The translations under genes were made by a program, and so were the position numbers. This document shows positions 19,486 through 29,812 of a stretch of 64,000 nucleotides of DNA, piece after piece. How positions within the stretch are numbered: the first letter of the stretch is position 1; every line of letters starts with the position of its first letter. Below the pieces are notes generated by a model. It ran no database searches. It saw only the letters and a program-made list of their open reading frames with translations, and was not told where the DNA came from. The DNA comes from Carboxydocella thermautotrophica (GTDB lineage: Bacteria > Bacillota > GCA-003054495 > Carboxydocellales > Carboxydocellaceae), in contig CP028514.1 of the NCBI GenBank assembly GCA_003054495.1, positions 12,501-76,500 on the forward strand, read 5' to 3'.

Positions 19486-21906
19486 ATGAATGGTGTCGAA
19501 AAAAATCTGCAGAGGATACAGCTGGGAATTCGGGGGATGACCTGTGCAGCATGCGCCTCCAGAATAGAAAAAGGATTGGGGAAACTGCCTGGAGTACACA
19601 CAGCAGCAGTCAACCTGGCGGCTGAGCAGGCAACAGTGGAATTTGACCCGGCTCAGATTCAGGTTGCGCAGATCCTGGCCAAGATCGAAGATCTGGGTTA
19701 TCGTCCAGTTACGGAAAAAGTAGAATTCCGGGTCAAAGGTATGACCTGTGCTGCCTGCTCCGCCCGGGTGGAAAAGGGTTTAAACCGGTTACCGGGAGTA
19801 GTGATGGCCCAGGTAAATCTGGCTACTGAACGGGCTACAGTTACTTATCTGCCGGCTCAACTGGATTTTCAGCAGATTAAGGCTAAAGTTACCGATTTAG
19901 GCTATGGGGCGGAAACTCTGACTGAAACAGGAAAGGCTGTGGTGGACCGGGAGAAAGCCGAACGGGAACGGGAAATACGGGAGCAAAAGTTGAAAGTAAT
20001 CATTTCTGCCCTTTTAAGTTTCCCCTTGTTCTTGGCCATGTTATCCCACGGACTGGGCTGGCATCTGCCTGATTTATTGACCAATACCTATTTTCAGTTT
20101 ATTCTGGCTACCCCTGTTCAATTTGGTACTGGCTGGCAGTTTTACCGGGGAGCCTATAAAGCATTAAAAAATGGCAGTGCCAATATGGATGTGCTGGTGG
20201 CTCTGGGTACCAGTGCCGCTTACTTTTACAGTGTTGCCTTTACCTTCTTTCTGCCCGGCGGCCAGGTCTATTATGAGATCAGTGCGGTGCTTATTACCCT
20301 GATTCTGCTGGGCAAAATGCTGGAGGCCATAGCTAAAGGACGGACATCGGAAGCGATTCGCAAACTGATGAGCCTGGGGGCCAAACAGGCCAGGATCCGC
20401 CGGGACGGGACGGAAATGGAGATTCCGGTAGAAGAGGTACAGGTCGGCGATCTGGTTGTAGTAAGGCCCGGAGAAAAAATACCTGTGGACGGCAAGGTAG
20501 TGGAAGGTACATCGGCAGTGGATGAATCCATGTTGACGGGGGAAAGCCTGCCGGTAGACAAAGGACCGGGGGACCCAGTTACCGGGGCCACTGTTAATGG
20601 CCAGGGAGTGCTGGTAATCGAGGCAACCCGGGTGGGAAAGGATACGGCCCTGGCCCAGATTATCCGGGTGGTGGAGGAAGCTCAGGGTTCCAAAGCGCCG
20701 ATTCAAAGGCTGGCCGATGTGGTTTCCGGTTATTTTGTACCTGTGGTAGTCGCAATCGCTGTCTTGACCTTTATTTACTGGTACTGGCGCACCGGTGACT
20801 TTACCACTTCTTTGCTAAACTTTACCGCTGTTCTGGTGATTGCCTGTCCCTGTGCTCTGGGGCTGGCTACGCCTACTTCGATTATGGTCGGTACCGGGCG
20901 GGGAGCGGAACTGGGGGTTTTGTTCCGCGGCGGTGAATATCTGGAGAAAACCCATAAAATCAATGCCATAATTCTGGATAAAACGGGTACAATCACAAAA
21001 GGGAAACCCACTCTTACCGATTACCGCAGTTTTGGTTCATGGCAGGAACGGGAAAGGGAATGGCTGTCCATTGCGGCCTCCTGTGAGCGAATGTCAGAAC
21101 ACCCTCTGGCCCAGGCTATTACTGCCTGGGCAGAAGAACAGCAATTGCCCCTGGTCAGCGTGGAGGAGTTTCAAGCTCTGGCCGGTAAAGGTATTAAGGC
21201 TAAGGTTGGACAACAGCCGGTACTGATAGGTACGGTGCGGTTACTGGAGGAAACTGGGATTGATATGGCAGAAGCCCTACCCATGAAAGATGAGCTGGAA
21301 GGCCAGGGCAAAACTGTCATGCTGGTAGCTATTGCTGGTGAACTGGCAGGGTTACTGGCTGTTGCGGATACTGTCAAGGAAAACTCCGCTCAGGCCATCA
21401 AACATTTACAGGAAATGAATATTGAAGTCTGGATGATTACCGGAGATAACCGCCGCACAGCAGAGGCAATAGCCCGGCAAGTAGGGATTACTAATGTGAT
21501 GGCCGAGGTATTGCCTCAGGATAAAGCGGAAAAAGTAAAAGCCTTGCAGCAACAGGGTAAAGTGGTGGCTATGGCGGGAGATGGCATCAATGATGCCCCG
21601 GCCCTGGCCGCAGCCGATGTCGGGATTGCCATGGGTACGGGTACGGATGTGGCCATGGAAGCGGCAGCCATAACCCTGATGCGGGGGGATCTGCTGGGGA
21701 TTGTGACAGCAGTGGAATTGAGCCGGGCTACAATGAGCAATATTAAACAGAATCTGTTCTGGGCCCTGATTTATAACATTATCGGTATTCCGGTTGCAGC
21801 TGCCGGTATGCTCAATCCGATTATTGCCGGAGCAGCCATGGCTTTCAGCTCCGTTTCGGTTGTCACCAATGCTCTGCGGCTTAAGCGTTTTAAAGTAAAG
21901 TGGTGA
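19486..21906 (+). CDS. copA: Copper-translocating P1B-type ATPase
   Basis: 806 aa. Two N-terminal heavy-metal domains each carry GMTCAAC (Cys20/Cys23 and a second pair at about 88/91). CPC in the transmembrane channel is at about 454-456 ([13 protein letters not shown]), DKTGT with the phosphorylated Asp at about 498, and [11 protein letters not shown] near the C-terminus. The CPC plus GMTCxxC pattern indicates Cu(I) export. ATG 19486 is preferred over 19480 because GGAGG is 7 nt away. No copper regulator gene adjoins. A promoter TTGTTA-17-TACAAT (19421-19449) is likely. Confidence 0.95.
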   Translation: MNGVEKNLQRIQLGIRGMTCAACASRIEKGLGKLPGVHTAAVNLAAEQATVEFDPAQIQVAQILAKIEDLGYRPVTEKVEFRVKGMTCAACSARVEKGLNRLPGVVMAQVNLATERATVTYLPAQLDFQQIKAKVTDLGYGAETLTETGKAVVDREKAEREREIREQKLKVIISALLSFPLFLAMLSHGLGWHLPDLLTNTYFQFILATPVQFGTGWQFYRGAYKALKNGSANMDVLVALGTSAAYFYSVAFTFFLPGGQVYYEISAVLITLILLGKMLEAIAKGRTSEAIRKLMSLGAKQARIRRDGTEMEIPVEEVQVGDLVVVRPGEKIPVDGKVVEGTSAVDESMLTGESLPVDKGPGDPVTGATVNGQGVLVIEATRVGKDTALAQIIRVVEEAQGSKAPIQRLADVVSGYFVPVVVAIAVLTFIYWYWRTGDFTTSLLNFTAVLVIACPCALGLATPTSIMVGTGRGAELGVLFRGGEYLEKTHKINAIILDKTGTITKGKPTLTDYRSFGSWQEREREWLSIAASCERMSEHPLAQAITAWAEEQQLPLVSVEEFQALAGKGIKAKVGQQPVLIGTVRLLEETGIDMAEALPMKDELEGQGKTVMLVAIAGELAGLLAVADTVKENSAQAIKHLQEMNIEVWMITGDNRRTAEAIARQVGITNVMAEVLPQDKAEKVKALQQQGKVVAMAGDGINDAPALAAADVGIAMGTGTDVAMEAAAITLMRGDLLGIVTAVELSRATMSNIKQNLFWALIYNIIGIPVAAAGMLNPIIAGAAMAFSSVSVVTNALRLKRFKVKW

Positions 21907-21919
21907 GGAGGTAGCAAGA

Positions 21920-22723
21920 ATGCACATAGTTGTTTGTTTGAAACAGGTACCCGATGCTACGGAAGTAAAAATCGATCCCAAAACCAATACCCTGGTGCGG
22001 GAAGGGGTACCATCCATCATCAATCCCTATGATGCCCATGCCTTAGAAGAGGCACTGCGAATCAAGGATGAGCTGGGGGGAAAAGTCACCATTATCACCA
22101 TGGGACCTCCTCAGGCAGAGGAAGCGGTACGCAAGGGTCTTTCCTATGGAGCAGACCAGGCTATCTTGCTCAGTGACCGCGCCTTTGCCGGTTCTGATAC
22201 CCTGGCCACCAGTTATATCCTCACCCAGGCTATTCGCAAACTGATGGAAAGAGAGCCGGTAGACCTGATTTTCTGCGGTAAACAGGCCATAGACGGGGAT
22301 ACGGCTCAGGTGGGCCCGGGAATAGCGGCCCGGCTGGGCTGGCCCCAGTTGACTTTTGTGGATAAAGTAGTTGAAGTAAATCCAGAGGAAGGGACTGTTA
22401 CCGTACAGCGGAAGCTGGAAGCGGTAAAAGCGGTGGTCAAGGCAAAATTACCAGCCTTGATCACTGTGGAGAAAAGCATTAATGAAATCCGTTACGCCTC
22501 CTTGCCCAATATGATTAGAGCTGCTCAGATGCCCATAACTGTCTGGGGCAAAAAAGATTTTGACCTGGATGATAATGAAATCGGTTTAAAAGGCAGTCCA
22601 ACCACCGTTAGCCGCATCTTTGCCCCACCCCAGCGGCCCGGTGGTGAAATCCTGGGCGGAATCGAGGCTGTGCCCAAACTGGTGGAACTCCTGGTGAAGG
22701 AGAAGATTGTAGCAAATAAATAA
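21920..22723 (+). CDS. etfB: Electron transfer flavoprotein beta subunit (FixA)
   Basis: 267 aa. MHIVVCLKQVPDATEVKIDP is the typical N-terminus; DLIFCGKQAIDGDTAQVGPG and LPALITVEKSINEIRYASLP are ETF-beta signatures. It starts a tight etfB-etfA-fixC-fixX operon with GGAGGTAG as RBS, 13 nt after copA. With the FixC/FixX proteins it should form a membrane-associated, electron-bifurcating complex. Confidence 0.94.
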   Translation: MHIVVCLKQVPDATEVKIDPKTNTLVREGVPSIINPYDAHALEEALRIKDELGGKVTIITMGPPQAEEAVRKGLSYGADQAILLSDRAFAGSDTLATSYILTQAIRKLMEREPVDLIFCGKQAIDGDTAQVGPGIAARLGWPQLTFVDKVVEVNPEEGTVTVQRKLEAVKAVVKAKLPALITVEKSINEIRYASLPNMIRAAQMPITVWGKKDFDLDDNEIGLKGSPTTVSRIFAPPQRPGGEILGGIEAVPKLVELLVKEKIVANK

Positions 22724-22744
22724 GGCGGGAAAGGAAGGGGAACC

Positions 22745-23995
22745 ATGGCCGTAGAGATTAATGCCAAAGCCTGTATCGGGTGCGGAATTTGTGTGGATAC
22801 CTGTCCTGTTCAGGCCCTCTCCCTGGTGGACGGGGTATCAGTAGTAGATCCCAAACAGTGTGTGGATTGTGGAGCCTGTGTCAAGGTTTGTCCCACCAAT
22901 GCTATCACTCTGGACAAACCTTTAGCAGCCCAGAAAAAACAGCCCGCTACTCCGGCTGAGCCGGCAGTAAAGAAAGCTGCCCCTGCTGCTGAGGGTGACT
23001 ATCAGGGGGTTTGGGTTTTTGTCGAACAAATGGAAGGCGAAGCGGCTCCCGTTTCCTGGGAGCTGATGGGGGAAGGGCGGAAACTGGCCGATAAACTGGG
23101 AGTGGAATTGGCCGGGGTAATTCTGGGCGCTCAGGCTGAACACCTGGTTCCGGAGGCCTTTGCTTATGGTGCCGATAAAGTCTATATTATCGATGACCCC
23201 GTTCTGGCCCGCTACCGGACTGAGCCCTATTTGCACGGGTTGGTGAAATTGATCAGGCAATACCGGCCGGAAATCGTTTTGATGGGAGCTACTACCCTGG
23301 GCCGGGACCTGTCCGGGACAGTGGCCACAGAGTTGCGGACCGGATTAACAGCAGACTGCACGGTACTGGATATTAATCCTGAAACCCGTTTGCTGGAACA
23401 GACCCGTCCTGCTTTCGGTGGCAACATCATGGCTACCATTCTCTGCCGTACCCGCCGGCCCCAGATGGCAACCGTCCGTCCCCGGGTGATGGCCATGCCG
23501 CCCCGCCAGGAAGGGCGCAGCGGCCAGGTGATCCGGGAAGAACTGGGCCTAAAAGAAGAGGAGATTCAGACCAAGGTACTGGAATACATTACCGCTGGAG
23601 CGGCTGGAGTTTACCTGGATAAGGCGGAAATCATCGTGGCCGGTGGCCGGGGCGTAGGGGCGAAAAACTGGCCTTTGCTGGAAGAGTTGGCCCAGGTATT
23701 AGGTGGCACGGTTGGAGCCAGCCGGGCAGCTGTAGAAGCGGGCTGGGCCTCGCCGGCACAACAGGTTGGGCAGACCGGTTATACCGTACGACCTAAGGTC
23801 TATTTCGCGGTAGGCATTTCCGGTGCCATCCAGCATCTGGTGGGGATGCAGACTTCCGACACCATCGTAGCTATCAACAATGACGCTAATGCTCCAATTT
23901 TCAAAATAGCCGATTACGGGATTGTGGGCGATGCAGCTCAAATCCTGCCGGCGCTGGTTGAAAACTTCAAGCAACAGCTGGCAGGGAGGAGGTAG
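22745..23995 (+). CDS. etfA: Electron transfer flavoprotein alpha subunit with N-terminal ferredoxin domain (FixB)
   Basis: 416 aa. The first about 60 residues form a 2[4Fe-4S] domain ([24 protein letters not shown]), followed by a Pro/Ala/Lys linker. The rest is ETF alpha: [27 protein letters not shown], then the FAD-binding C-terminus [44 protein letters not shown] and [23 protein letters not shown], cited here in pieces. The ferredoxin fusion offers an extra electron entry or exit. Confidence 0.94.
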   Translation: MAVEINAKACIGCGICVDTCPVQALSLVDGVSVVDPKQCVDCGACVKVCPTNAITLDKPLAAQKKQPATPAEPAVKKAAPAAEGDYQGVWVFVEQMEGEAAPVSWELMGEGRKLADKLGVELAGVILGAQAEHLVPEAFAYGADKVYIIDDPVLARYRTEPYLHGLVKLIRQYRPEIVLMGATTLGRDLSGTVATELRTGLTADCTVLDINPETRLLEQTRPAFGGNIMATILCRTRRPQMATVRPRVMAMPPRQEGRSGQVIREELGLKEEEIQTKVLEYITAGAAGVYLDKAEIIVAGGRGVGAKNWPLLEELAQVLGGTVGASRAAVEAGWASPAQQVGQTGYTVRPKVYFAVGISGAIQHLVGMQTSDTIVAINNDANAPIFKIADYGIVGDAAQILPALVENFKQQLAGRR

Positions 23996-24000
23996 AGAAC

Positions 24001-25293
24001 ATGGAAAAATTTGATGTGATTGTTGTTGGCGCTGGCCCGGCCGGACTGGCTGCAGCCTATACCTGTGCCAAAGCCGGGTTGAAGACGATTGTCTTTGAAC
24101 GGGGCGAATATCCCGGCAGCAAGAATGTCATGGGGGGTGTTCTCTACCGCCAGGCAACGGAAGAGATAATTCCCGGTTTCTATAAGGAAGCGCCCTTAGA
24201 GCGGCCTATTGTAGAGCAAAATTACTGGTTCCTCACTGATAAATCCGGGGTAAAAATGGGCTACCGCAGCGAGAAGTTCGGGGAAGAGCCCTACAATAAC
24301 TTCACTGTCTTGCGGGCCAAATTTGACCGCTGGCTGGCCAAACAGGTGGAAAAAGCCGGTGCCCTTATTATCAATGAAACTGTAGTAGAGGATTTGCTTT
24401 ACGAGCGGGACCGGGTGGTAGGAGTGCGCACTGATCGCCCGGAAGGGGATTTAAGGGCAGAAATGGTGATTATCTGTGAAGGGGTTAACAGCCTGCTGAC
24501 CCAGAAAGCTGGTTTAAGAGGAGATATTCCTCCTGAGCATCTGGCAGTGGCAGTCAAGGAGATAATTTACCTGCCGGCGGAAAAAATTGAAGACCGTTTT
24601 GGGCTGGAAAAAGGTCAGGGAGCGGTTATCGAACTGATCGGTGATCCTACCTATGGCATGATGGGAACCGGTTTCATCTATACCAACCGGGAAAGCATCT
24701 CTATCGGCGTAGGTGCCTTGCTCTCAGAAGTAGTGCAGCGCAAAATCAATCCCAATGAGTTGCTGGAACATATGAAGCAACATCCCCTGGTGCGGCCGCT
24801 GATTGAAGGGGGAGAAAGCAAAGAGTATCTGGCCCATTTAATTCCTGAAGGTGGTTACAAAGCCATGCCCAGGCTTTATGCCCCCGGGGTACTGGTAGCC
24901 GGGGACTCGGCGATGCTGGTCAATGGCATTCACCGGGAAGGCTCCAACCTGGCCATGATGAGCGGCAAGTTTGCTGCCCAGACAGCCATAGATGCCATCA
25001 GTACCGGGGATTTCAGCAACCAGATGCTGGCCCGTTACCAGGAACGCCTGCAGAATTCCTTTGTCTTGCAGGATTTACAGAAATACCAGAACGCTACCGG
25101 GCTGTTTGAGGAAAATCCCCAGTATTTCAGCCAGTATCCGGCTATGTTGAACCAGGTAATGCATGAATTCTTTACTGTGGATAATGTGCCCAAAAAGGAA
25201 AAGCAGAAAAAAATGCTGGAAATTATCCGCCAGCATCGCTCCCTGCGGCAGGTAGCCGGTGATATGTTTAAATTATGGAGGGTTCTGGGATGA
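24001..25293 (+). CDS. fixC: FixC-type ETF:quinone oxidoreductase
   Basis: 430 aa FAD protein. The N-terminal dinucleotide motif VVGAGPAGLAAAYTC is at residues 8-22; PGSKNVMGGVLY follows. The C-terminal FAD motif VLVAGDSAMLVNGIHREGSN is characteristic of FixC/ETF-QO. It takes electrons from ETF to quinone. It follows etfA by 5 nt, and its stop overlaps the fixX start (ATGA). Confidence 0.94.
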   Translation: MEKFDVIVVGAGPAGLAAAYTCAKAGLKTIVFERGEYPGSKNVMGGVLYRQATEEIIPGFYKEAPLERPIVEQNYWFLTDKSGVKMGYRSEKFGEEPYNNFTVLRAKFDRWLAKQVEKAGALIINETVVEDLLYERDRVVGVRTDRPEGDLRAEMVIICEGVNSLLTQKAGLRGDIPPEHLAVAVKEIIYLPAEKIEDRFGLEKGQGAVIELIGDPTYGMMGTGFIYTNRESISIGVGALLSEVVQRKINPNELLEHMKQHPLVRPLIEGGESKEYLAHLIPEGGYKAMPRLYAPGVLVAGDSAMLVNGIHREGSNLAMMSGKFAAQTAIDAISTGDFSNQMLARYQERLQNSFVLQDLQKYQNATGLFEENPQYFSQYPAMLNQVMHEFFTVDNVPKKEKQKKMLEIIRQHRSLRQVAGDMFKLWRVLG

Positions 25294-25568
25294 AAAAAAT
25301 TGATGACAAACTTTACCTGACCCGCTTTATCCCCGCTTCTGAAAGCCATTTGAAAATAATCGATGAAAATGTCTGTAAAACTTATTGTCCCGATAAAGTT
25401 TGTACCCTCTTTTGTCCGGCCAAAGTCTATTCCTGGGAAGAGGAACATATGCAAATCGCCTTTGAAGGCTGCCTGGAATGCGGGACCTGCAAATATGGCT
25501 GTCCCTTTGACAATATCGCCTGGAAAAATCCCCGGGGCGGATTCGGGGTACAGTACAAGTTTGGGTAA
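25290..25568 (+). CDS. fixX: FixX-type ferredoxin
   Basis: 92 aa. Family pattern CPDKVCTLFCPAKVYSW, then FEGCLECGTCKYGCPFDNIAW, giving the 4Fe-4S ligands. The ATG at 25290 overlaps the fixC stop and is preceded by GGAGGG. Partner of FixC. Last gene of the operon. Confidence 0.94.
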   Translation: MKKIDDKLYLTRFIPASESHLKIIDENVCKTYCPDKVCTLFCPAKVYSWEEEHMQIAFEGCLECGTCKYGCPFDNIAWKNPRGGFGVQYKFG

Positions 25569-25743
25569 TTTTTAGCAGGAATTTATAAAAATATATCGTA
25601 TATATGGTATATAGAACAATGTATAAAACAAAAGTCATGAGGGTTTAACAGAACCACACGACTACCTGATAATTCTTACTGATTTCCTGAGAAGGGAAGG
25701 GTAAGAATTTTTAGGTAGTTTTTTGTCTATTGTGAATAAAATT
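25569..25743 (+). terminator. Long two-part hairpin terminator or leader element after fixX
   Basis: ACTACCT (25661-25667) and AATTCTTAC (25671-25679) pair with AGGTAGT (25713-25719) and GTAAGAATT (25701-25709), with a 3x3 internal loop and an inner TTTCC/GGGAA hairpin; TTTTTTG follows. Upstream GGTT-TAACAG-AACC is a small hairpin (about 25642-25655). It may simply terminate the fix operon, or be an expression platform of an unrecognised riboregulator. The AT-rich stretch 25575-25630 shows no gene. Confidence 0.7.
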
Positions 25744-25787
25744 TTGAATTTAAAATTTAATGAAGGATAATTATTTAAAGTGTCGAA
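25744..25787 (+). promoter_or_regulatory. Promoter of the chemotaxis operon with a Spo0A-box-like site
   Basis: TTGAAT (25744-25749), 16-nt spacer, GATAAT (25766-25771). TGTCGAA, the exact 0A-box core, lies at 25781-25787, just after the predicted transcription start, the position of a repressor site. Confidence 0.5.
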
Positions 25788-25826
25788 TTTTCATGGTTAA
25801 CATTACAAATTGAAGGAGCGGTTACT

Positions 25827-26282
25827 ATGACAAATGAAAAGCAATTTGTTGTTTTTCAGCTGGGAAAAGAGACCTACGGCATCGATATTGCCAAGGTCTG
25901 GGAAATTATCACCATGCAACCCATAACTAAAGTTCCCCATACAGCCAGTTTTATCGAGGGGATTATCAATTTGCGGGGGCGGGTTATACCGGTTCTGGAT
26001 CTGCGCAAGCGCTTTGACTTGCCGGCTACCGAATACACCCGTTCTACCCGGATTGTGGTAGTGGAGATTGAGGGCAATACCCTGGGCATGATCGTGGATG
26101 GAGTTTCGGAAGTGTTGCGGATTAGCAGTGATATTGTGGAAGCGCCCCCGCCGGCTATTACTGACGTGGATTCTGAATATCTGGAAGGTGTGGCCAAACT
26201 GGAAGACCGTCTGATTATTTTGCTCAATCTGGATAAGGTCCTGAATAAACAGGAAAAACAGGCCCTGGAACAAATGCAGTAA
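25827..26282 (+). CDS. cheW: Chemotaxis coupling protein CheW
   Basis: 151 aa. CheW fold: KQFVVFQLGKETYGIDIAKV at the start, TASFIEGIINLRGRVIPVLDL as the family core, VVEIEGNTLGMIVDGVSEVL, and LINLDKVL-type ending. It links receptors to CheA. GAAGGAG upstream. First gene of a seven-gene chemotaxis operon. Confidence 0.96.
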   Translation: MTNEKQFVVFQLGKETYGIDIAKVWEIITMQPITKVPHTASFIEGIINLRGRVIPVLDLRKRFDLPATEYTRSTRIVVVEIEGNTLGMIVDGVSEVLRISSDIVEAPPPAITDVDSEYLEGVAKLEDRLIILLNLDKVLNKQEKQALEQMQ

Positions 26283-26294
26283 AGGGAAGGTGAA

Positions 26295-28334
26295 ATGATG
26301 GGTCTGCAATTGGATGCCTCGCCTGAGGAGTTGAAACTGTTTCTGGAAGAAGCGGAAGAACATTTACAACTACTGGAAGAGGATTTGGTCAGGCTGGAAA
26401 ACGAGGGAGATAACCAGGAGTTATTGCAGGAAATTTTTCGTTCTGCTCACACATTAAAGGGTTCTTCTGCTACTCTGGGCCACCAGAAAATGGCCCATTT
26501 GACCCACGCTATGGAAAACGTTTTCGACAAATTTCGCAAACAGCAACTGACAGTTAATATAGAAATAATGAATGTACTTTTTGAGGCACTGGATAATTTG
26601 AAAATCCTGAAAAATGAAATTGAAACCATGGAAGAGAGCGGTATAGACTTGGAGGGGATTTTGCAACGGCTGTCAGCTATGGCCAGTGGCGAAGGGGTAC
26701 AAGCTGCTGCCAGCAAAAAAGAGGTGCCTCAGCAGCAACCGGTTTTGCAATTGGATTGGCAGGACCAAAAAATGGCTGCTGAATTGGCTCAGCAAAAAAG
26801 AGGCCAGTTCTGGCAGGTTAATGTATTTTTCGCTGAAAACAGCGATATGTTACCGGTAAGGGCTTTGATTACCCTGATGACACTGCGGGAAAAAGGGGAT
26901 ATTATCAAATCCGAGCCGACAGCCGAAGAGATTGAACAGGAACAGGCCAAAACCACTTTGCGCGCCATTGTGCTCAGTTCCTGTGGGGCGGAGGAAATCA
27001 GCAAAGCCCTGCAAGAGTTGCCGGATATTATTAATGTTAAGGTAGAGCCTTTTGAGCTGGCCAAACAAGAGGAACAGGCACCCCAAGAACAAAAGGCAGC
27101 AAAGAAGATTGAGGGAAACAAAAACAGGGCAACCCTGAGCAAAGCCAGCCGTACCGTCAGAATAGACGTAGAGTTGCTGGATAACCTGATGAACCTGGTC
27201 GGGGAGCTGGTTATAGACCGGACCCGCCTGGCTCAGATTATTACTGAAATTGAAGCTAAATATGATGTAAATGATCTGACGGAAGATTTGAATCGCACTT
27301 CTGTGCATATTGGCCGTGTCACTACCATGTTGCAGGAAGAGATCATGAAGGCCCGCATGATTCCGGTGGAAAGCCTGTTCAACAAGTTTCCGCGCATGAT
27401 GCGGGACTTGAGCCAGAAAGCAGGTAAGGAAATTGACTTTATTATGGAGGGCCAGGAAACCGAGCTGGACCGCTCCATTATTGAGGAGATAGGAGATCCT
27501 CTCATCCATCTCTTGCGCAATGCGGTGGATCATGCGATTGAACCGCCAGAAGAAAGGGAAAAGCTGGGTAAACCGCGTAAAGGTGTAGTGAAATTAATTG
27601 CCCGGCATGAGGAAAACCATATTGTGATCCTGGTACAAGATGATGGGCGCGGCATTGACCCCAATAAAATAAAGGAGTCTGCGGTGCGGAAGGGAATTAT
27701 CTCCGATGAAGCGGCCAAACGGCTGAATGATGAGGAAGCTATCAATTTGATTTTTGCTTCTGGTTTGAGCACAGCCACTAAAGTTAGTGATATTTCCGGC
27801 CGCGGTGTCGGCATGGATGTGGTACGCACCAATCTGGAAAAGGTCAATGGTTCCATTGAAATTGATACCCGGGTCGGGGTGGGCACTGTCTTCAAGATAA
27901 AGCTGCCGCTAACATTGGCTATTATCCGGGCTTTGATGGTTAAAGTGGATGAACGGGTCTATGCCATTCCCCTCACATCAGTGCTGGAAACTATTCGGGT
28001 GGAAAAAGAGCAAATCCGGATTGTTAACAAGCATGAGGCTATTGTGGTCAGAGGACAGGTCTTGCCCTTGCTTTACCTGCGTGAGTTGTATAATCATGGG
28101 AGCGCAGAAGAAGAAAAGGCCAAAATTTTTGTAGTTGTAGTGAATGTTGGGGGTAAACAGGTAGGACTGGTTGTGGACTACCTGATTGGTGAACAGGAGG
28201 TAGTAATCAAGTCCCTGGGCCGGTATATTGGGGATGTGCAGGGCATAGCCGGAGCTACTATCCTGGGAGATGGGCGGGTAGCCCTGATCATGGATGTTCC
28301 CAGTTTGATGAAAAAGGTTATGCAAATCAGTTAG
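26295..28334 (+). CDS. cheA: Chemotaxis histidine kinase CheA
   Basis: 679 aa. P1/Hpt at about 10-115 with the phosphorylated His52 in RSAHTLKGSS; a P2 CheY-docking-like domain at about 160-245; dimerisation P3 at about 285-350; ATPase P4 with HLLRNAVDHAIE (N box), VQDDGRGID and SGRGVGMDVVRTN; a CheW-like P5 from about 545 to the end. All catalytic boxes are intact. It follows cheW by 12 nt. Confidence 0.97.
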   Translation: MMGLQLDASPEELKLFLEEAEEHLQLLEEDLVRLENEGDNQELLQEIFRSAHTLKGSSATLGHQKMAHLTHAMENVFDKFRKQQLTVNIEIMNVLFEALDNLKILKNEIETMEESGIDLEGILQRLSAMASGEGVQAAASKKEVPQQQPVLQLDWQDQKMAAELAQQKRGQFWQVNVFFAENSDMLPVRALITLMTLREKGDIIKSEPTAEEIEQEQAKTTLRAIVLSSCGAEEISKALQELPDIINVKVEPFELAKQEEQAPQEQKAAKKIEGNKNRATLSKASRTVRIDVELLDNLMNLVGELVIDRTRLAQIITEIEAKYDVNDLTEDLNRTSVHIGRVTTMLQEEIMKARMIPVESLFNKFPRMMRDLSQKAGKEIDFIMEGQETELDRSIIEEIGDPLIHLLRNAVDHAIEPPEEREKLGKPRKGVVKLIARHEENHIVILVQDDGRGIDPNKIKESAVRKGIISDEAAKRLNDEEAINLIFASGLSTATKVSDISGRGVGMDVVRTNLEKVNGSIEIDTRVGVGTVFKIKLPLTLAIIRALMVKVDERVYAIPLTSVLETIRVEKEQIRIVNKHEAIVVRGQVLPLLYLRELYNHGSAEEEKAKIFVVVVNVGGKQVGLVVDYLIGEQEVVIKSLGRYIGDVQGIAGATILGDGRVALIMDVPSLMKKVMQIS

Positions 28335-28346
28335 GGGGCCTGAAGG

Positions 28347-28925
28347 GTGCAGTTGGAAAAACTGGAACAAGCGATCAAAGATGCTTTACAAAATTCCGGC
28401 CAGGTGTTTTCTGAAATGCTGGGCCTGGAAGTCAGGATAATCAGCCCCCGTCTGGATTTGCTGGACTTAAAAGAGGTGTTGAGCTGGGCCGGGGGCCCGG
28501 AAACAGTGGGACTGGGCCTTTACCAGGCTGTAACGGGGAACATCAGCGGTCACCTCTTGCTGTTTTTTGAAGAGGGACAGGGTTTTCGCCTGGCGGATTT
28601 TCTCCTGATGCAGCCACCGGGTACAACCAGGGAGCTGGGGGAGATGGAAAGATCGGCTCTGGCGGAACTGAGCAATGTAACCGGATCCTTCTTTATGAAT
28701 GCCCTGGCTGATATGACCGGTCTGGAGATTGTTCCGTCCACACCAGCGGTTGTTTATGAAATGCTGGGGGCGATTTTTAGTGATATAGTGGCAGATTTAA
28801 GCCTTTCCGGCAACCAGGCACTGGTCGTAGAAACAGAATTTCATGTGGGTGAACAGGAAATGAAAGGACACTTCTTTTTCATGCCAAATCCGGAAAGTTT
28901 GCAAATTCTGTTGGCCCACTTGTAG
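28347..28925 (+). CDS. cheC: CheC family CheY-P phosphatase
   Basis: 192 aa. The phosphatase motif E-x2-N-x22-P is exact once, in AELSNVTGSFFMNALADM... ending at VPSTP. The other, N-terminal site of two-site CheC proteins (around KDALQNSGQVF) is degenerate, so a single active site is expected. The start is GTG 28347, with GAAGG upstream. Together with CheD it adjusts adaptation. Confidence 0.85.
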   Translation: MQLEKLEQAIKDALQNSGQVFSEMLGLEVRIISPRLDLLDLKEVLSWAGGPETVGLGLYQAVTGNISGHLLLFFEEGQGFRLADFLLMQPPGTTRELGEMERSALAELSNVTGSFFMNALADMTGLEIVPSTPAVVYEMLGAIFSDIVADLSLSGNQALVVETEFHVGEQEMKGHFFFMPNPESLQILLAHL

Positions 28926-28937
28926 GAGCGGTTATAC

Positions 28938-29426
28938 ATGAATGAGACAAAAATTGGGGTCGGCCTGGGGGAAATGCACTGGTCTCGTACACCCAATACC
29001 GCTTTAGTTTGTTATGGATTGGGGTCCTGTGTAGGAATTGCTGCCTATGATCCGGTGAAAAAACTGGGAGCTATGGCCCATGTGGTATTGCCAGACAGCA
29101 GTATCATGCGGCCAGGTGACAGTGTCTATAAATATGCCGATACCTGTGTGCCTGCCCTGCTGGCAGAGCTGGAACGCCTGGGGGCAGATCGCCAGCGGTT
29201 ACAAATAAAAATAGCTGGCGGGGCCCAGGTACTGGCAGTAGCCGGGGCGGCCCGTATGGATATTGGCAATAAAAATGTACAGGCAGTAAAAGAAGCCGTG
29301 CGCAAATTAGGGCTTAGAATAAGCGCTGAGGATACAGGGGGCAACCATGGCCGCACTTTTTCCCTGTTTATAGATAGCGGTAAAGTAACTGTAAAAGTGG
29401 TAGGGAAACCTGAAGTGGAAATATAG
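28938..29426 (+). CDS. cheD: Chemoreceptor glutamine deamidase CheD
   Basis: 162 aa. Catalytic Cys in LGSCVGIAAYD, catalytic His in AMAHVVLPDS, and the KIAGGAQVL and SAEDTGGNHGR blocks. CheD deamidates receptor Gln residues and activates CheC. It lies 12 nt after cheC with AGGAG upstream. Confidence 0.95.
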   Translation: MNETKIGVGLGEMHWSRTPNTALVCYGLGSCVGIAAYDPVKKLGAMAHVVLPDSSIMRPGDSVYKYADTCVPALLAELERLGADRQRLQIKIAGGAQVLAVAGAARMDIGNKNVQAVKEAVRKLGLRISAEDTGGNHGRTFSLFIDSGKVTVKVVGKPEVEI

Positions 29427-29443
29427 GAAAGGAGAGCCTTTCG

Positions 29444-29800
29444 ATGGCGAAAATACTGGTTGTAGATGATGCGGCATTTATGCGGATGCGGGTAGTTAAA
29501 TTGTTGACTGAAAACGGATATGAGGTGATTGAAGCCGGGGATGGCAAGGAAGGAGTGGATAAGTATCTGGCAGAGAAACCGGATCTGGTGTTAATGGATA
29601 TCACCATGCCGGTAATGGATGGTATTGCTGCCGTACAGGAAATCAAAAAACATGACCCCAATGCGATTATTGTGATGTTAAGTGCCCTGGGACAACAGAC
29701 CATGGTGATGAATTCCATTAAGGCTGGTGCCAAGGATTTTATCGTTAAGCCCTATCAGCCGGACAAAATCCTGTCCACCATTAAACGGTTTATTGGATAG
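29444..29800 (+). CDS. cheY: Chemotaxis response regulator CheY
   Basis: 118 aa stand-alone receiver. Acidic pocket VVDDAAF, phosphoacceptor Asp in LVLMDITMPVMDG, Ser/Thr in MLSALGQQ, and Lys in FIVKPYQ. Substrate of CheA, target of CheC and CheX. GGAGAG RBS. Confidence 0.95.
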   Translation: MAKILVVDDAAFMRMRVVKLLTENGYEVIEAGDGKEGVDKYLAEKPDLVLMDITMPVMDGIAAVQEIKKHDPNAIIVMLSALGQQTMVMNSIKAGAKDFIVKPYQPDKILSTIKRFIG

Positions 29801-29812
29801 GCGGGAGGCAAA

